Of a stretch of DNA of 39,668 nucleotides, positions 6,981-16,625 are shown in pieces; positions within the stretch are counted from its first letter, which is position 1, and each line of letters starts with the position of its first letter. Both the position numbers and the translations under genes were made by a program. The notes beneath the pieces are model-generated. The model had not been told where the DNA came from and did no database searches. It worked only from the letters and a program-made list of their open reading frames with translations. The stretch is from an uncultured Clostridia bacterium (GTDB lineage Bacteria > Bacillota > Clostridia > Peptostreptococcales > Anaerovoracaceae), in NCBI GenBank assembly GCA_947302715.1, contig CAMYVY010000020.1, positions 1 through 39,668 of the forward strand, in the 5' to 3' direction.

Positions 6981-8966
6981 ATGGATAAAAAACAGAAAAT
7001 TAGCGGCGCGATGTTTCTCATCACCATCGGTATCGTCTACGGCGACATCGGAACATCGCCCATGTACGTGATGAAGTCAATCCTGGAAGGGAACGGTGGA
7101 ATCCAGCATGTTGATCAGGATTTTATCATTGGCTCTCTTTCTCTTGTCATATGGACCATCACATTACTCACCACAATTAAATACGTTCTAATTGCCATGA
7201 AGGCTGATAACCATGGTGAAGGAGGAATCTTCTCGCTATATGCTCTGATCAGAAACTATGGCAAATGGCTAATCATACCTACCATTATAGGTGGGGCGGC
7301 GCTGCTCGCAGACGGTGTATTAACTCCAGCAGTTACAGTGACAACAGCAGTCGAGGGACTTAGGAGTATAGCCAGTGTCAACGAACTCCTGGGACCGACA
7401 TATCACAAGGTTGTTATTATAACTCTGGTGATTATAGCAGCGCTTTTTATGGTGCAAAGAGTCGGAACCAGCAAAATCGGAAAAGCCTTTGGTCCCGTAA
7501 TGCTTATCTGGTTCCTCTTCCTGGGGATCGGCGGTATATTAAAAATCGCATCATTTCCGATGGTGCTTTCCGCGATAAATCCTCTCTATGCAATTCGCGT
7601 ATTATTCTCACCAAATAACAAAGTTGGCTTCATGATATTAGGCAGCGTATTTCTGGCTACCACCGGTGCGGAAGCACTGTATTCCGATATGGGCCATGTG
7701 GGAAGAAACAACGTATATATTAGCTGGCCATTCGTCAAGGCTTGCCTGATTTTAAATTACCTGGGACAGGGTGCTTGGATTATAAATAACCAGGGATCTG
7801 CGGAGCTCGCAGCAGTTGAGGACATGAATCCATTTTTCATGATGCTTCCCGGTGCGATGCGCCCGTTTGCGATACTTCTCGGAGCCGCCGCAGCGATAAT
7901 TGCATCGCAAGCACTGATCACAGGATCGTTTACCTTGGTTTCGGAAGCGATTAACCTGGACCTGCTTCCGCACCTTGAAATCAGGTATCCGTCTGACACC
8001 AAGGGACAGCTCTACATAAGCACGGTTAATCACATCCTCTGGGCCGGATGTAGCCTGGTGGTTCTCTACTTTAAATCAGGATCCAGAATTGAGTCTGCAT
8101 ATGGATTGGCGATTACGTTAACCATGCTCATGACAACAATGCTTATTTCCATTTATTTGAGACACGTCAGAAAACAAGCGATTCTCTCGTGGCTGGTGCT
8201 TTTGGTATTTGGCGTTATAGAAGTAATATTCTTCATCTCCAGCCTGGGCAAACTCATGGTGGGCGGCTATGTGACAGTAATAATCACATTGATACTCCTA
8301 TCGCTCATGGTCATTTGGTATAGAGGAACTCAGATAGAGAATACGTATAATACAAAGCTTCATTTTGGCGACTTTGTTGACAATCTGGAAGCGCTCCACG
8401 AGGATGATGATATACCGCTGCTTGCGAATAACCTGGTATTCCTGGACGGTGATCGAGACTTCGAGACCATAGACAGAGATATTCTGTATTCGATTTTTGA
8501 CAAAGACCCAAAACGCGCAGATGCCTATTGGTTTGTCAACGTCACTATTTTGGATAAGCCGAGGGAGATGTATTACAAGGTCGAAACCTATGGAACTAAC
8601 TACATCTTCCGCGTGAAACTATATCTGGGATTTAAACTCAGCCCCAGAATAAATGTCTATCTGAGGCAAATCGTTAGAGACCTTCAGGAAACAGGGGAAC
8701 TTCCCAAACAAGACAAGAAGTATTCAATCTACGGGGCGTCAACTGTCGGCTCGTTTAAGTTCTGTATAATTCACAAGACGGTATCATCCAAGTCAGAACT
8801 ATCCGCGCCTGACGAGAGATTGCTTTTGTTCAAGAATGCAATAAGAACTGCTGCCGGATCCAGAGTCGCCTGGTATGGACTTGATACGTCAACCGTAATT
8901 ACAGAAAATGTTCCCTTGATTCCCGGTTACGAATCAAGGGAAGAGAAGATAACCAGACAAGAGTAA
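6981..8966 (+). CDS. kup: KUP/HAK/KT-family potassium uptake protein
   Basis: A 661-residue K+ transporter, the length of bacterial Kup proteins. The N-terminal signature is GIVYGDIGTSPMYVMKSIL (residues 18-36), followed by KADNHGEGGIFSLYALI (about 74-90), both part of the ion path. About 12 membrane helices fill residues 10-440, and the remaining roughly 220 residues form the soluble C-terminal domain. It imports K+, normally with protons. It starts directly after glnA with no ribosome binding site and is probably translationally coupled. Co-expression with glutamine synthetase fits the need to balance glutamate/glutamine pools with K+, which is inference. Confidence 0.95.
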   Translation: MDKKQKISGAMFLITIGIVYGDIGTSPMYVMKSILEGNGGIQHVDQDFIIGSLSLVIWTITLLTTIKYVLIAMKADNHGEGGIFSLYALIRNYGKWLIIPTIIGGAALLADGVLTPAVTVTTAVEGLRSIASVNELLGPTYHKVVIITLVIIAALFMVQRVGTSKIGKAFGPVMLIWFLFLGIGGILKIASFPMVLSAINPLYAIRVLFSPNNKVGFMILGSVFLATTGAEALYSDMGHVGRNNVYISWPFVKACLILNYLGQGAWIINNQGSAELAAVEDMNPFFMMLPGAMRPFAILLGAAAAIIASQALITGSFTLVSEAINLDLLPHLEIRYPSDTKGQLYISTVNHILWAGCSLVVLYFKSGSRIESAYGLAITLTMLMTTMLISIYLRHVRKQAILSWLVLLVFGVIEVIFFISSLGKLMVGGYVTVIITLILLSLMVIWYRGTQIENTYNTKLHFGDFVDNLEALHEDDDIPLLANNLVFLDGDRDFETIDRDILYSIFDKDPKRADAYWFVNVTILDKPREMYYKVETYGTNYIFRVKLYLGFKLSPRINVYLRQIVRDLQETGELPKQDKKYSIYGASTVGSFKFCIIHKTVSSKSELSAPDERLLLFKNAIRTAAGSRVAWYGLDTSTVITENVPLIPGYESREEKITRQE

Positions 8967-8971
8967 TGGGG

Positions 8972-9784
8972 TTACTTCTGAATGACATTGACATATGTGT
9001 ATGGGATTTCGATACCGTTTGCTTTCAGGGCTTCGTTAACTCTGATGTTTACGTCGGACCTAACTATTTCTGTCGGAACACCCTTGTAGTATACGGTGGT
9101 TTCCATCCTTAAACTGCTTGGCTCATAGGCCATAAAATAAACGTCGTCATAAATGCGGTCGTTCTCAACCTTCTTACCTCCAACGGTATAAGGTGAGTCA
9201 ATGATGGCATTTTTTATTACGCTCATAGCTTTCTTCACGTCGCTTCCGTAACCGATCTGGAATTTGGCCTGGAACGAACGCATCCCTGTATGATAACTGT
9301 CGTTTAGAATGGTAAGAGTATTAAGCTTACTGTTGGGAATGATTAATTCCTGGGACCCCCATGTATGGATTACGGTGTGTCTCATGGTAATATCTCTAAC
9401 GATTCCCGACTGTCCGTTTTCGAGTTCAATTCGGTTTCCAATCTCGAAGGGCTTGTAAATACTGATCATTAGGCCGGCAAGGGTGTCCTTGATGACGTCC
9501 TGTGCAGCAAAGACTAGAACGGCACTTATAATTGCAGTCCCTCCAAGAACGGATTGCCAAACGGATTCGATGCCGTTAAAAAATGATAGTCCAACTAGGC
9601 AGCAGACAAATGTAATAATAACTGCATTAATCTTTCGAAAGAAAATTAAGTGTAGATATTCTCTCTTTCTTGCGGAGGTGAGTTTGTCAAAGATAATTCT
9701 GTTAATAACAAGCAAAACACATGTAGCAACAATAGTTACAATAACGACTGTAAAATAGTAGCTTATGGAACCTTTAGTAATCAT
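8972..9784 (-). CDS. MscS-type mechanosensitive channel
   Basis: A 270-residue small-conductance mechanosensitive channel that releases solutes on hypo-osmotic shock. The pore-lining TM3 is followed by the beta-domain signature AQDVIKDTLAGLMISIYKPF, then EIGNRIELENGQSGIVRDIT and TWGSQELIIPNSKL. Three N-terminal membrane helices lie in residues 8-110. AAAGG precedes the ATG. It converges on kup with only 5 bp between stop codons. Its nearness to the K+ transporter gives this stretch an osmotic theme, though the two are transcribed in opposite directions. Confidence 0.93.
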   Translation of the reverse strand: MITKGSISYYFTVVIVTIVATCVLLVINRIIFDKLTSARKREYLHLIFFRKINAVIITFVCCLVGLSFFNGIESVWQSVLGGTAIISAVLVFAAQDVIKDTLAGLMISIYKPFEIGNRIELENGQSGIVRDITMRHTVIHTWGSQELIIPNSKLNTLTILNDSYHTGMRSFQAKFQIGYGSDVKKAMSVIKNAIIDSPYTVGGKKVENDRIYDDVYFMAYEPSSLRMETTVYYKGVPTEIVRSDVNIRVNEALKANGIEIPYTYVNVIQK

Positions 9785-9815
9785 TTTTGCCTTTCAATTT
9801 AAGCGTAAGTATGTA

Positions 9816-10616
9816 TTATTCGATTCTCATTGTAAGTGGCGGGAAGCCGTCTAAAGTCATCGTATAGACATCACCGGGAGCAATTGGGTCGCCCGCGAGG
9901 AATGACCCCGACAAAACGATATTGCCCTTTCTAAGATATGTCCCGTATTCCATGAGCTTCTTCGCAAGCCATGTAACCGATGTGATTGGCGATCCCATAA
10001 CCTCGGCGCCGGTACCGGACCCCAAAAGGGTACCATTTTTCTCCATAACCATACCGATGCTTTTGGGATTGATTTCACTTAGCTTCTTGGGCTGTGTGCC
10101 AAGCATGAATCTTGATGCCGCTGCATTGTCAGCGATGGTATCAGCTACGGTGATTGTCCAATCATTGAAGCGTGTATCGCAAATCTCGAAGCAAGGAATT
10201 ACCCATGATATCGCGCTCGTGATATCCGCAACGGTGATTGAATCGCCGATTAAATCTTCACCGATTACAAAGGCGAGTTCTCCTTCAATCATCGGTGCAT
10301 TCAAATCACTTGTGATGCACGGAGAACCTTCGGTGATTTCAGTATGTGCCAGGAGATATCCATAGTCGGGGGAATCGCAGTTTAGCATCTCCATCATTCC
10401 GCGACTGGTTATTCCGATTTTGCGACCGACTACTGTGCCACCATCAGCAAGTCTTAGGCTTAGGCCTTCTTGCTGAATGGCATAAGCATCGTCCACGGTG
10501 AGGTCGGCGTATTTATGAGTCAGTAATTCAATGGGTGAATTGTTCTTTTCTGCTTCATATAAATCTGTGGCTATTCGGGCATGAACTTCGGGAGTTAACT
10601 TATAGTCCTTTTTCAT
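9816..10616 (-). CDS. MhpD-family 2-keto-4-pentenoate hydratase / oxaloacetate-type decarboxylase
   Basis: 266 residues, matching 2-oxopent-4-enoate hydratase (MhpD) and 4-oxalocrotonate decarboxylase. These metal-dependent enzymes act late in catechol meta-cleavage pathways. Signatures include VVGRKIGITSRGMMEML, the metal-binding segment PMIEGELAFVIGEDL near residue 110, and the C-terminal GSFLAGDPIAPGDVYTM. AGGAGG precedes the ATG. No other aromatic-degradation gene is nearby, so the physiological substrate is unclear. It may share a transcript with mscS, since the two lie in the same direction 31 bp apart, this gene first. Confidence 0.88.
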   Translation of the reverse strand: MKKDYKLTPEVHARIATDLYEAEKNNSPIELLTHKYADLTVDDAYAIQQEGLSLRLADGGTVVGRKIGITSRGMMEMLNCDSPDYGYLLAHTEITEGSPCITSDLNAPMIEGELAFVIGEDLIGDSITVADITSAISWVIPCFEICDTRFNDWTITVADTIADNAAASRFMLGTQPKKLSEINPKSIGMVMEKNGTLLGSGTGAEVMGSPITSVTWLAKKLMEYGTYLRKGNIVLSGSFLAGDPIAPGDVYTMTLDGFPPLTMRIE

Positions 10617-10738
10617 TTTTAACCTCCTATGGTCACTTGCCGGTGAGTTTTTATAAATTATATCACATTTTTGAACTGAATAAGCATATAATCATACTAT
10701 GTTATAAAAAGGCGATAAAAGAGTAGAGGGAGATATAA

Positions 10739-12040
10739 ATGATTTGCGATAACCTGAGCGTAGGGAGAAACGGGCATCTGTACTTTGCCGGGCATGACAC
10801 TGTTGATTTAGCAAAGAAGTATGGCACACCGGTTTATCTTATGGATGAAGATAAGATACGCGAAAAATGCAGGATTTACAAGAATGCGTTGCAAAAGTAT
10901 TTTGGTGAAAAGGCTGTTCCTTTATATGCATCAAAGGCAAACTGTTTTAAGCGCCTTTATGAGATAATGACAGAAGAGGGGATGGGTATAGACGTCGTAT
11001 CGTCAGGTGAAATACTTACAGCTGTTTCTGCAGGCTTTGATATGAGCAAGGCGTATTTCCATTCCAACAACAAGACGGATTGGGATATAGCATTTGCGAT
11101 GGATAACGGCGTTGGGTACTTTGTTGCAGATAATTATGAGGAAATTGATGCTATAGAAAAAGAGGCCGCCAAGAGAGGAATCAGCCAAAAGATTCTGCTC
11201 AGGCTAACTCCGGGAATTGATCCGCATACATATGAGGCCAATTCAACAGGTAAAATAGATTCCAAATTCGGGACGGCAATCGAAACCGGACAGGCATTGG
11301 AAATCACCAAGTACGCGCTGGAAAAGGAACATATTCTCCTTAGAGGATTCCATTGCCATGTTGGGTCGCAAGTGTTTGAGGAAGATGTGTTTGAGCGCGC
11401 TGCAGTAATTATGCTGGAATTTATGGCGGAATGTAAAGAGAAGCTTGGGTATATAACCGATGAGCTTGATCTTGGTGGTGGATATGGAATTCGATACGTG
11501 GAGAGCGACCCGCATTTGGATATAGAGACCAAGGTTGGGCAAGTTGCAGAGGTTGTGAAGGCAACTTGCAATAGGCTCGATTTGGCACTTCCGGAAATCC
11601 GCATGGAGCCTGGTAGAACCATAGTTGCTGACGCGGGTATGGTACTTTATACGGTGGGAAGCGTAAAGAAAATAGCAGGCTACAAGAATTATGTATCGAT
11701 TGATGGAGGGATGTCCGACAGTCCGAGGTACGCACTTTACAAGGCCAAATACACTTGCTTTTTGGCGAACAAGATGAACGAAGCGTACAGCTTCAAGGCT
11801 TCCGTAGTGGGGCGCTGCTGCGAATCGGGAGACATCATCCAAGAGGACGTGATGCTTCCTGAGAGCGTTGGGCGTTATGATATCCTTGCTCTCTGCACAA
11901 CGGGGGCGTATCATTATTCGATGGCATCAAGATACAACAAACTCCCGATACCCGCAACGATAATGCTTAGGGGTGGAACCGAAAGCTACGTTGCGGTTAA
12001 AGGGGAGACTTTGGAAGATTTGATAAGAAACGATGTGTAG
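10739..12040 (+). CDS. lysA: Diaminopimelate decarboxylase
   Basis: A 433-residue PLP enzyme (alanine-racemase-like fold III) that converts meso-diaminopimelate to L-lysine in the last step of lysine synthesis. PLP Lys66 lies in PLYASKANCFKRL; also visible are FHCHVGSQVFEED, the phosphate-binding LDLGGGYGIRY, the substrate-binding EPGRTIVADAG, and RCCESGDIIQED with the catalytic Cys. A GAGGGAG ribosome binding site lies before the ATG at 10739. Divergent from the MhpD-like gene and convergent with the alcohol dehydrogenase, it stands alone. No lysine riboswitch was recognised in the 120 bp upstream. Confidence 0.96.
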   Translation: MICDNLSVGRNGHLYFAGHDTVDLAKKYGTPVYLMDEDKIREKCRIYKNALQKYFGEKAVPLYASKANCFKRLYEIMTEEGMGIDVVSSGEILTAVSAGFDMSKAYFHSNNKTDWDIAFAMDNGVGYFVADNYEEIDAIEKEAAKRGISQKILLRLTPGIDPHTYEANSTGKIDSKFGTAIETGQALEITKYALEKEHILLRGFHCHVGSQVFEEDVFERAAVIMLEFMAECKEKLGYITDELDLGGGYGIRYVESDPHLDIETKVGQVAEVVKATCNRLDLALPEIRMEPGRTIVADAGMVLYTVGSVKKIAGYKNYVSIDGGMSDSPRYALYKAKYTCFLANKMNEAYSFKASVVGRCCESGDIIQEDVMLPESVGRYDILALCTTGAYHYSMASRYNKLPIPATIMLRGGTESYVAVKGETLEDLIRNDV

Positions 12041-12050
12041 GATAATGAAA

Positions 12051-13241
12051 TCAAACAGTAGGTAGGGCCATACGGTAGATGGCTTCCATGTCTGCCCGTT
12101 TGAGAACCTTTGCTGAGCCCACCTGTCCGCCAACTGCGGCTTCGCAGCCCAAGGCCAACTCTTTTATTTGGTCTTCCGTTGGCTCAATGCCTAATTCCTT
12201 CATGTTTATCGGCATATCTATCTCGCGGAAGAAATCCTCTATCGCTGATATTCCCTTTAGGGCTATCTGTTCCTTATCATCCCCGGGATTAACTCCCATA
12301 ACGTCAACTGCAAATTTCACGAATCTGTCCAAGCAGTCCTTATAGACATATCTGGCCCAGCTTGGCCACACTGCGGCGAGACCTGCACCGTGGGTCACAT
12401 CGAACATTCCGCCCAGTTCGTGCTCAAGTCTGTGAGAAGCCCAGTCGCTTCCCTGATGCCCGCAGCCCGTTAAACCGTTATGAGAAATGCTGCTTGCCCA
12501 CATTACCTCTGCTCTGGAGTTGTAGTTGGTTGGGTCGTTATGGAGAATCTTCGCGTGCTTCATAACTGTCTTAAGAAGACCTTCTGCAATTGCATCTGTG
12601 ATGTCTGGAACTTCACCCTGGGTGAAATACCTTTCCATTGTGTGCATCATTATATCCACGCAACCGGACATGGATTGATAATCCGGAAGGGTAACCGTAA
12701 GCTCTGGGTCCATAATCGCGAACTTTGCGCGGCAGAGATCGCTGTTACATCCTCTCTTTTGACCGGTCTTTTCATTTGTGATTACACTGCTGTCGCTCAT
12801 TTCGCTTCCGGCTGCGGCTATGGTAAGCACCGCTCCGAGAGGGATTGACGCCTTTGGAACACGGGTATGCTCGTAGAGTTCCCATACATCGTATTCCGGC
12901 TCAGCAAGACCGTAGGCTATGGCTTTTGCCGAATCGATTACAGAACCTCCGCCTACAGGAAGAAGAAAGTCAACTCCCTGGGATTTGCAGAGTTCCAGGC
13001 CCTCATATACCTTCTCCAAATGAGGATTTGGAACAACTCCGCCCAATTCCACGTGGGGAATACCGAAAGCATCAAGAGAGGCTGCCACCCTGTCAATGAG
13101 TCCTGACTTTACGGCGCTTTGTCCTCCGTAATGAATCAAAACCTTGGTACCTCCGAATTTTTTCACCAGTTCGCCAACCTGATCTACAGTGTTTTTTCCG
13201 AACACCACCTTGGTGGGTGTATAGTAATTGAAGTTATTCAT
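12051..13241 (-). CDS. Iron-containing alcohol dehydrogenase, butanol-dehydrogenase type
   Basis: A 396-residue group III NAD(P)-dependent alcohol dehydrogenase of the BdhA/YqhD type, which interconverts aldehydes and alcohols during fermentation. The N-terminal NNFNYYTPTKVVFGK and the coenzyme loop LPVGGGSVIDSAKAIAYG are typical. Metal ligands lie in CVDIMMHTMERYF (Asp, His) and in ASHRLEHELGGMFDVTHGAG (two His). I chose the ATG at 13241 because GGAAGGAG precedes it; an in-frame ATG 24 bp upstream overlaps that site. It converges on lysA, with 10 bp between the stops. Confidence 0.93.
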   Translation of the reverse strand: MNNFNYYTPTKVVFGKNTVDQVGELVKKFGGTKVLIHYGGQSAVKSGLIDRVAASLDAFGIPHVELGGVVPNPHLEKVYEGLELCKSQGVDFLLPVGGGSVIDSAKAIAYGLAEPEYDVWELYEHTRVPKASIPLGAVLTIAAAGSEMSDSSVITNEKTGQKRGCNSDLCRAKFAIMDPELTVTLPDYQSMSGCVDIMMHTMERYFTQGEVPDITDAIAEGLLKTVMKHAKILHNDPTNYNSRAEVMWASSISHNGLTGCGHQGSDWASHRLEHELGGMFDVTHGAGLAAVWPSWARYVYKDCLDRFVKFAVDVMGVNPGDDKEQIALKGISAIEDFFREIDMPINMKELGIEPTEDQIKELALGCEAAVGGQVGSAKVLKRADMEAIYRMALPTV

Positions 13242-13355
13242 TTGCTTCTCCTTCCAAAAGATCATTCATGGGCAAAGCCCTACTTGCATACAGTATATCA
13301 TTAGTGACAAAGATTTTGGTAAAAAATCATTACTGGAATTTGTTGCGCAATAGCT

Positions 13356-13384
13356 TTGGATTTGCCTTGATAATATGGTACAAT
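13356..13384 (+). promoter_or_regulatory. Promoter of the one-carbon operon
   Basis: TTGGAT (13356-13361), a 17-bp spacer and TACAAT (13379-13384), followed by a 34-base leader ending in the strong GGAGGAGG ribosome binding site before the fhs ATG at 13419. No tetrahydrofolate riboswitch-like sequence fits in this short leader. Confidence 0.6.
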
Positions 13385-13418
13385 CTAACCAGATTAATTA
13401 TATGGAGGAGGTTCAAAA

Positions 13419-15095
13419 ATGGCTTTTAAATCTGATATCGAAATCGCTCAGTCTTGTAAGTTGAAAAAAATTACGGAAGTAGCCAAGGAAGCCGGTGTAA
13501 AGGAAAAATATCTTGAACAATACGGCAATTACAAAGCGAAGATTGATTATGCTCTTCTAAAGGACAGTGCCAAAAAGAAGGACGGCAAATTGATTCTTGT
13601 TACAGCCATCACTCCAACCCCTGCAGGCGAGGGTAAGACAACTACTTCTGTTGGATTGGCTGACGGACTTAGAAAGATAGGCAAAAAGACAGTTGTAGCT
13701 CTCAGAGAACCTTCTCTTGGTCCGGTATTCGGAGTGAAGGGCGGTGCTGCCGGTGGCGGTCATGCTCAGGTTGTACCGATGGAAGATATCAACCTTCATT
13801 TTACCGGTGATTTTCATGCGATAGGAGCCGCAAATAATCTTCTTGCCGCTATGCTGGATAATCATATACAGCAAGGAAATACATTGGGCATAGATCCTAA
13901 GCAGATAACGTGGAAACGTGCTGTCGATATGAACGACAGACAACTTCGCCAGATTGTTGATGGTCTTGGTGGTAAGGCCCAAGGTGTTCCCAGAGAAGAT
14001 GGCTTTGATATAACGGTAGCATCGGAGGTAATGGCTGTACTGTGCCTGGCGTCGGATATCACAGACCTTAAGAAGAGGCTTGCACGTATCATCGTGGGTT
14101 ATACATATGAAGGTAAACCGGTTACAGCGCACGACTTAAAGGCGGAAGGTGCAATGGCTGCTCTCCTTAAAGATGCCTTAAAACCTAACCTTGTGCAAAC
14201 ATTGGAGGGAACGCCGGCACTTATCCACGGTGGGCCATTCGCAAATATTGCGCATGGATGCAATTCAGTTACGGCAACAAAAATGGCACTTAAGTTGGGT
14301 GATTACGTCGTTACGGAAGCCGGATTTGCAGCTGATTTGGGTGCAGAGAAATTCTTGGACATCAAGTGCAGAATGGCAGATTTAAAACCAAGTGCAGTGG
14401 TAATAGTTGCAACGGTTCGTGCGCTTAAATATCACGGTGGTGTTCCAAAAGACAAACTCAACAAGGAAAATCTGAAGGCGTTGGAAGCGGGTATGCCCAA
14501 TTTGCTGCAGCACGTAAGCAACATCAAAGATGTCTTTGGTCTCCCGTGCGTAGTTGCAATCAATGCATTTCCTACAGACACAAAGAAGGAACTCTTGCTG
14601 GTAGAAGAGAAGTGTAAGGAATTAGGCGTAAATGTTGCTCTATCCGAAGTTTGGGAAAAGGGTGGAAAAGGCGGCGTTGCACTTGCTGAAGAAGTGGTAC
14701 GTCTGTGTAAGCAGCCCAATGATTTTAAATTCTCATATGAGCTTAACAGCACGATAGAGGAAAAGATTCATGACATAGCACATAAGGTCTATCACGCTAA
14801 ACATGCACTGCTTCTTCCGAATGCGAAGAAGCAAGCGCAGCAGCTCGAGGAATTGGGTTTTGGAAATCTGCCCATATGCATGGCAAAGACGCAATACTCG
14901 TTCTCGGATGACCCGAGCCTTTTGGGGGCGCCTCAGGACTTTACCCTTAATGTTCGCAACCTAAAGGTATCCGCCGGTGCGGGATTTATAGTTGCGCTTA
15001 CAGGTGACATTATGACAATGCCTGGTCTTCCCAAGGTGCCGGCAGCCGAGAAGATTGATGTAGATGCAAATGGAAAAATAACGGGGCTTTTCTAA
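13419..15095 (+). CDS. fhs: Formate--tetrahydrofolate ligase
   Basis: 558 residues, the full length of FTHFS. It makes 10-formyl-THF from formate, ATP and tetrahydrofolate, the entry step of the methyl branch in acetogens and a general C1 source in Clostridia. The P-loop [11 protein letters not shown] lies near residues 67-77; other signatures include [33 protein letters not shown] and the C-terminal [20 protein letters not shown]. It heads a tightly packed operon: fchA starts two bases after its stop. Acetogenesis cannot be claimed from this gene alone, as many fermentative Clostridia and purinolytic species carry it. Confidence 0.98.
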   Translation: MAFKSDIEIAQSCKLKKITEVAKEAGVKEKYLEQYGNYKAKIDYALLKDSAKKKDGKLILVTAITPTPAGEGKTTTSVGLADGLRKIGKKTVVALREPSLGPVFGVKGGAAGGGHAQVVPMEDINLHFTGDFHAIGAANNLLAAMLDNHIQQGNTLGIDPKQITWKRAVDMNDRQLRQIVDGLGGKAQGVPREDGFDITVASEVMAVLCLASDITDLKKRLARIIVGYTYEGKPVTAHDLKAEGAMAALLKDALKPNLVQTLEGTPALIHGGPFANIAHGCNSVTATKMALKLGDYVVTEAGFAADLGAEKFLDIKCRMADLKPSAVVIVATVRALKYHGGVPKDKLNKENLKALEAGMPNLLQHVSNIKDVFGLPCVVAINAFPTDTKKELLLVEEKCKELGVNVALSEVWEKGGKGGVALAEEVVRLCKQPNDFKFSYELNSTIEEKIHDIAHKVYHAKHALLLPNAKKQAQQLEELGFGNLPICMAKTQYSFSDDPSLLGAPQDFTLNVRNLKVSAGAGFIVALTGDIMTMPGLPKVPAAEKIDVDANGKITGLF

Positions 15096-15096
15096 G

Positions 15097-15711
15097 ATGT
15101 TCGTTGAAAAATCGGTACGTGAATTTGTGAATGAAACTGCATCAAGCGCTCCCGTTCCCGGTGGGGGCGGGGTTAGCGCTTTAGTTGGTGCTCTTGGTAT
15201 AGCTCTTGGCGATATGGTCGGTGAACTCACTACAGGAAAGAAGAAGTATGCCGACGTTGAAGAAGACATAAAGAGACTAATGAAGGAAGCTCAAAGCCTA
15301 AAGGAAGAGTTCCTGAAATTGGTTGATGCCGATGCTGAGGCTTTTGCTCCCCTTGCCAGGGCTTATGGAATGCCGAAGGACGAACCCGGGCGCGATGAAA
15401 TCATGGAAGATGCGCTTAGGACGGCCGCATCTGTTCCGCTTGAAATTGTGCGCACGTGTTGCAAAGCAATAAAAGTTATAGAAGAGTTTTCCGAAAAAGG
15501 TTCACGTCTTGCAGTTTCCGATGCCGGCTGCGCGGCTGCCTTATGCGGCGCAGCTATGCAGGCTGCAGCACTTAACGTATATATAAACACAAAATCCATG
15601 AAGGACAGAGCCTTTGCTGAATCAATGAATTCAGAATTGGATAAACTGCTGGATGAATACATCAAGAAGGCAGATGCAGTTTATAACAAGGTTCTGTTAG
15701 AACTGAAATAG
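15097..15711 (+). CDS. fchA: Methenyltetrahydrofolate cyclohydrolase (FTCD C-domain family)
   Basis: 204 residues of the formiminotransferase-cyclodeaminase/cyclohydrolase family. It interconverts 5,10-methenyl-THF and 10-formyl-THF. The family signature is at the N-terminus: SAPVPGGGGVSALVGALGIA with LGDMVGELT, followed by the helical bundle (VDADAEAFAPLARAYGMPKD) and AALCGAAMQAAALNVYINTK. It follows fhs after a single base and precedes folD. Its presence agrees with the loss of cyclohydrolase residues in the neighbouring FolD. Confidence 0.93.
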   Translation: MFVEKSVREFVNETASSAPVPGGGGVSALVGALGIALGDMVGELTTGKKKYADVEEDIKRLMKEAQSLKEEFLKLVDADAEAFAPLARAYGMPKDEPGRDEIMEDALRTAASVPLEIVRTCCKAIKVIEEFSEKGSRLAVSDAGCAAALCGAAMQAAALNVYINTKSMKDRAFAESMNSELDKLLDEYIKKADAVYNKVLLELK

Positions 15712-15753
15712 ATATAGACCGGTACCAAGAATAAAGATACGAGAAGAAATTGC

Positions 15754-16608
15754 ATGGCTGAAATACTGAAGGGCGCTCCGGTTGCGGAGAGCTTGACTGA
15801 AAAAATGATAGCCGAGGTTCAGGAATTAAAGGCGAAGGGCATTGAGCCGTGCCTCGCTATTCTTCGCGTAGGCGAAAGGCCGGATGATATCACATATGAA
15901 AAGAGCGCAATGAAGCGCGCGGAAAAGGTTGGTCTAAAGGTTAGGAATGCAATACTTCCGGGAGATGTCAGCCAGGAAGACTTTGATAAGGCGTTACAGG
16001 ATTTAAATGAAGATCCGCTGGTTCACGGAATTTTGATGCTGAGACCACTTCCTGAGCAGTTAGACAATGAGAAGGCGCGAAAAATGCTTGCGCCCGAAAA
16101 GGATGTCGATGGATGTACAGATGAATCTCTTGCCGGAGTTTTTACCAATACCGAAATTGGATTCCCACCTTGTACAGCCCAAGCGGTTATAGAAATTCTC
16201 CACCACTATGGAAAAGAGATTAAGGGGAAAAAGGCTGCTGTAATCGGAAGATCTCTTGTGATTGGACGTCCGGTTGCGATGATGCTCATGCACGAAAACG
16301 CGACTGTGGTAAACTGTCATACGAGAACCGTAGATGTTCCGTCGATTACCAAAGAGGCTGATATATTAATCGCAGCAGCGGGAGTTCTTAAATCCGTTAA
16401 TTCTGACTATGTTAATCCCAATCAGACTGTAATTGATGTAGGAATAAATTGGGATGAAGAGAAGCAGGGAATTTCAGGGGATGTGGACTTTGATTCGGTG
16501 GAACCCATAGTAAAAGCCATTACTCCTGTTCCCGGTGGAGTGGGTACCGTAACAACTTGTGTTCTTGTTTCCCATGTAATTGAAGCAGCAAAACGCAAAC
16601 TAAAATAG
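15754..16608 (+). CDS. folD: Methylenetetrahydrofolate dehydrogenase, FolD family lacking cyclohydrolase residues
   Basis: 284 residues, normal FolD length, oxidising 5,10-methylene-THF to methenyl-THF with NAD(P). The Rossmann part carries GKKAAVIGRSLVIGRPVAMM and the C-terminal PVPGGVGTVTTCVL. In bifunctional FolD the cyclohydrolase uses the Lys of a YxxxK motif (Lys54 in E. coli) and a Gln in GILVQLPLP. Here the motif reads Y48-E-K-S-A52, with Ala at the Lys position, and GILMLRPLP, with Leu96 at the Gln position. The Asp of KDVDG is kept. I infer a dehydrogenase with little or no cyclohydrolase activity, complemented by FchA upstream. This FolD variant is shared with other Clostridia as far as I recall. 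Confidence 0.93.
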   Translation: MAEILKGAPVAESLTEKMIAEVQELKAKGIEPCLAILRVGERPDDITYEKSAMKRAEKVGLKVRNAILPGDVSQEDFDKALQDLNEDPLVHGILMLRPLPEQLDNEKARKMLAPEKDVDGCTDESLAGVFTNTEIGFPPCTAQAVIEILHHYGKEIKGKKAAVIGRSLVIGRPVAMMLMHENATVVNCHTRTVDVPSITKEADILIAAAGVLKSVNSDYVNPNQTVIDVGINWDEEKQGISGDVDFDSVEPIVKAITPVPGGVGTVTTCVLVSHVIEAAKRKLK

Positions 16609-16625
16609 GATAAGGTAAAGTGGAA

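Noticed and set aside
10617..10738. Lysine riboswitch upstream of lysA
   Set aside because: Only about 120 bp are available, and no multi-helix element or following terminator was recognised.
11134..11914. Long minus-strand frames inside lysA
   Set aside because: They lie fully antisense to a conserved gene in different frames and resemble no protein.
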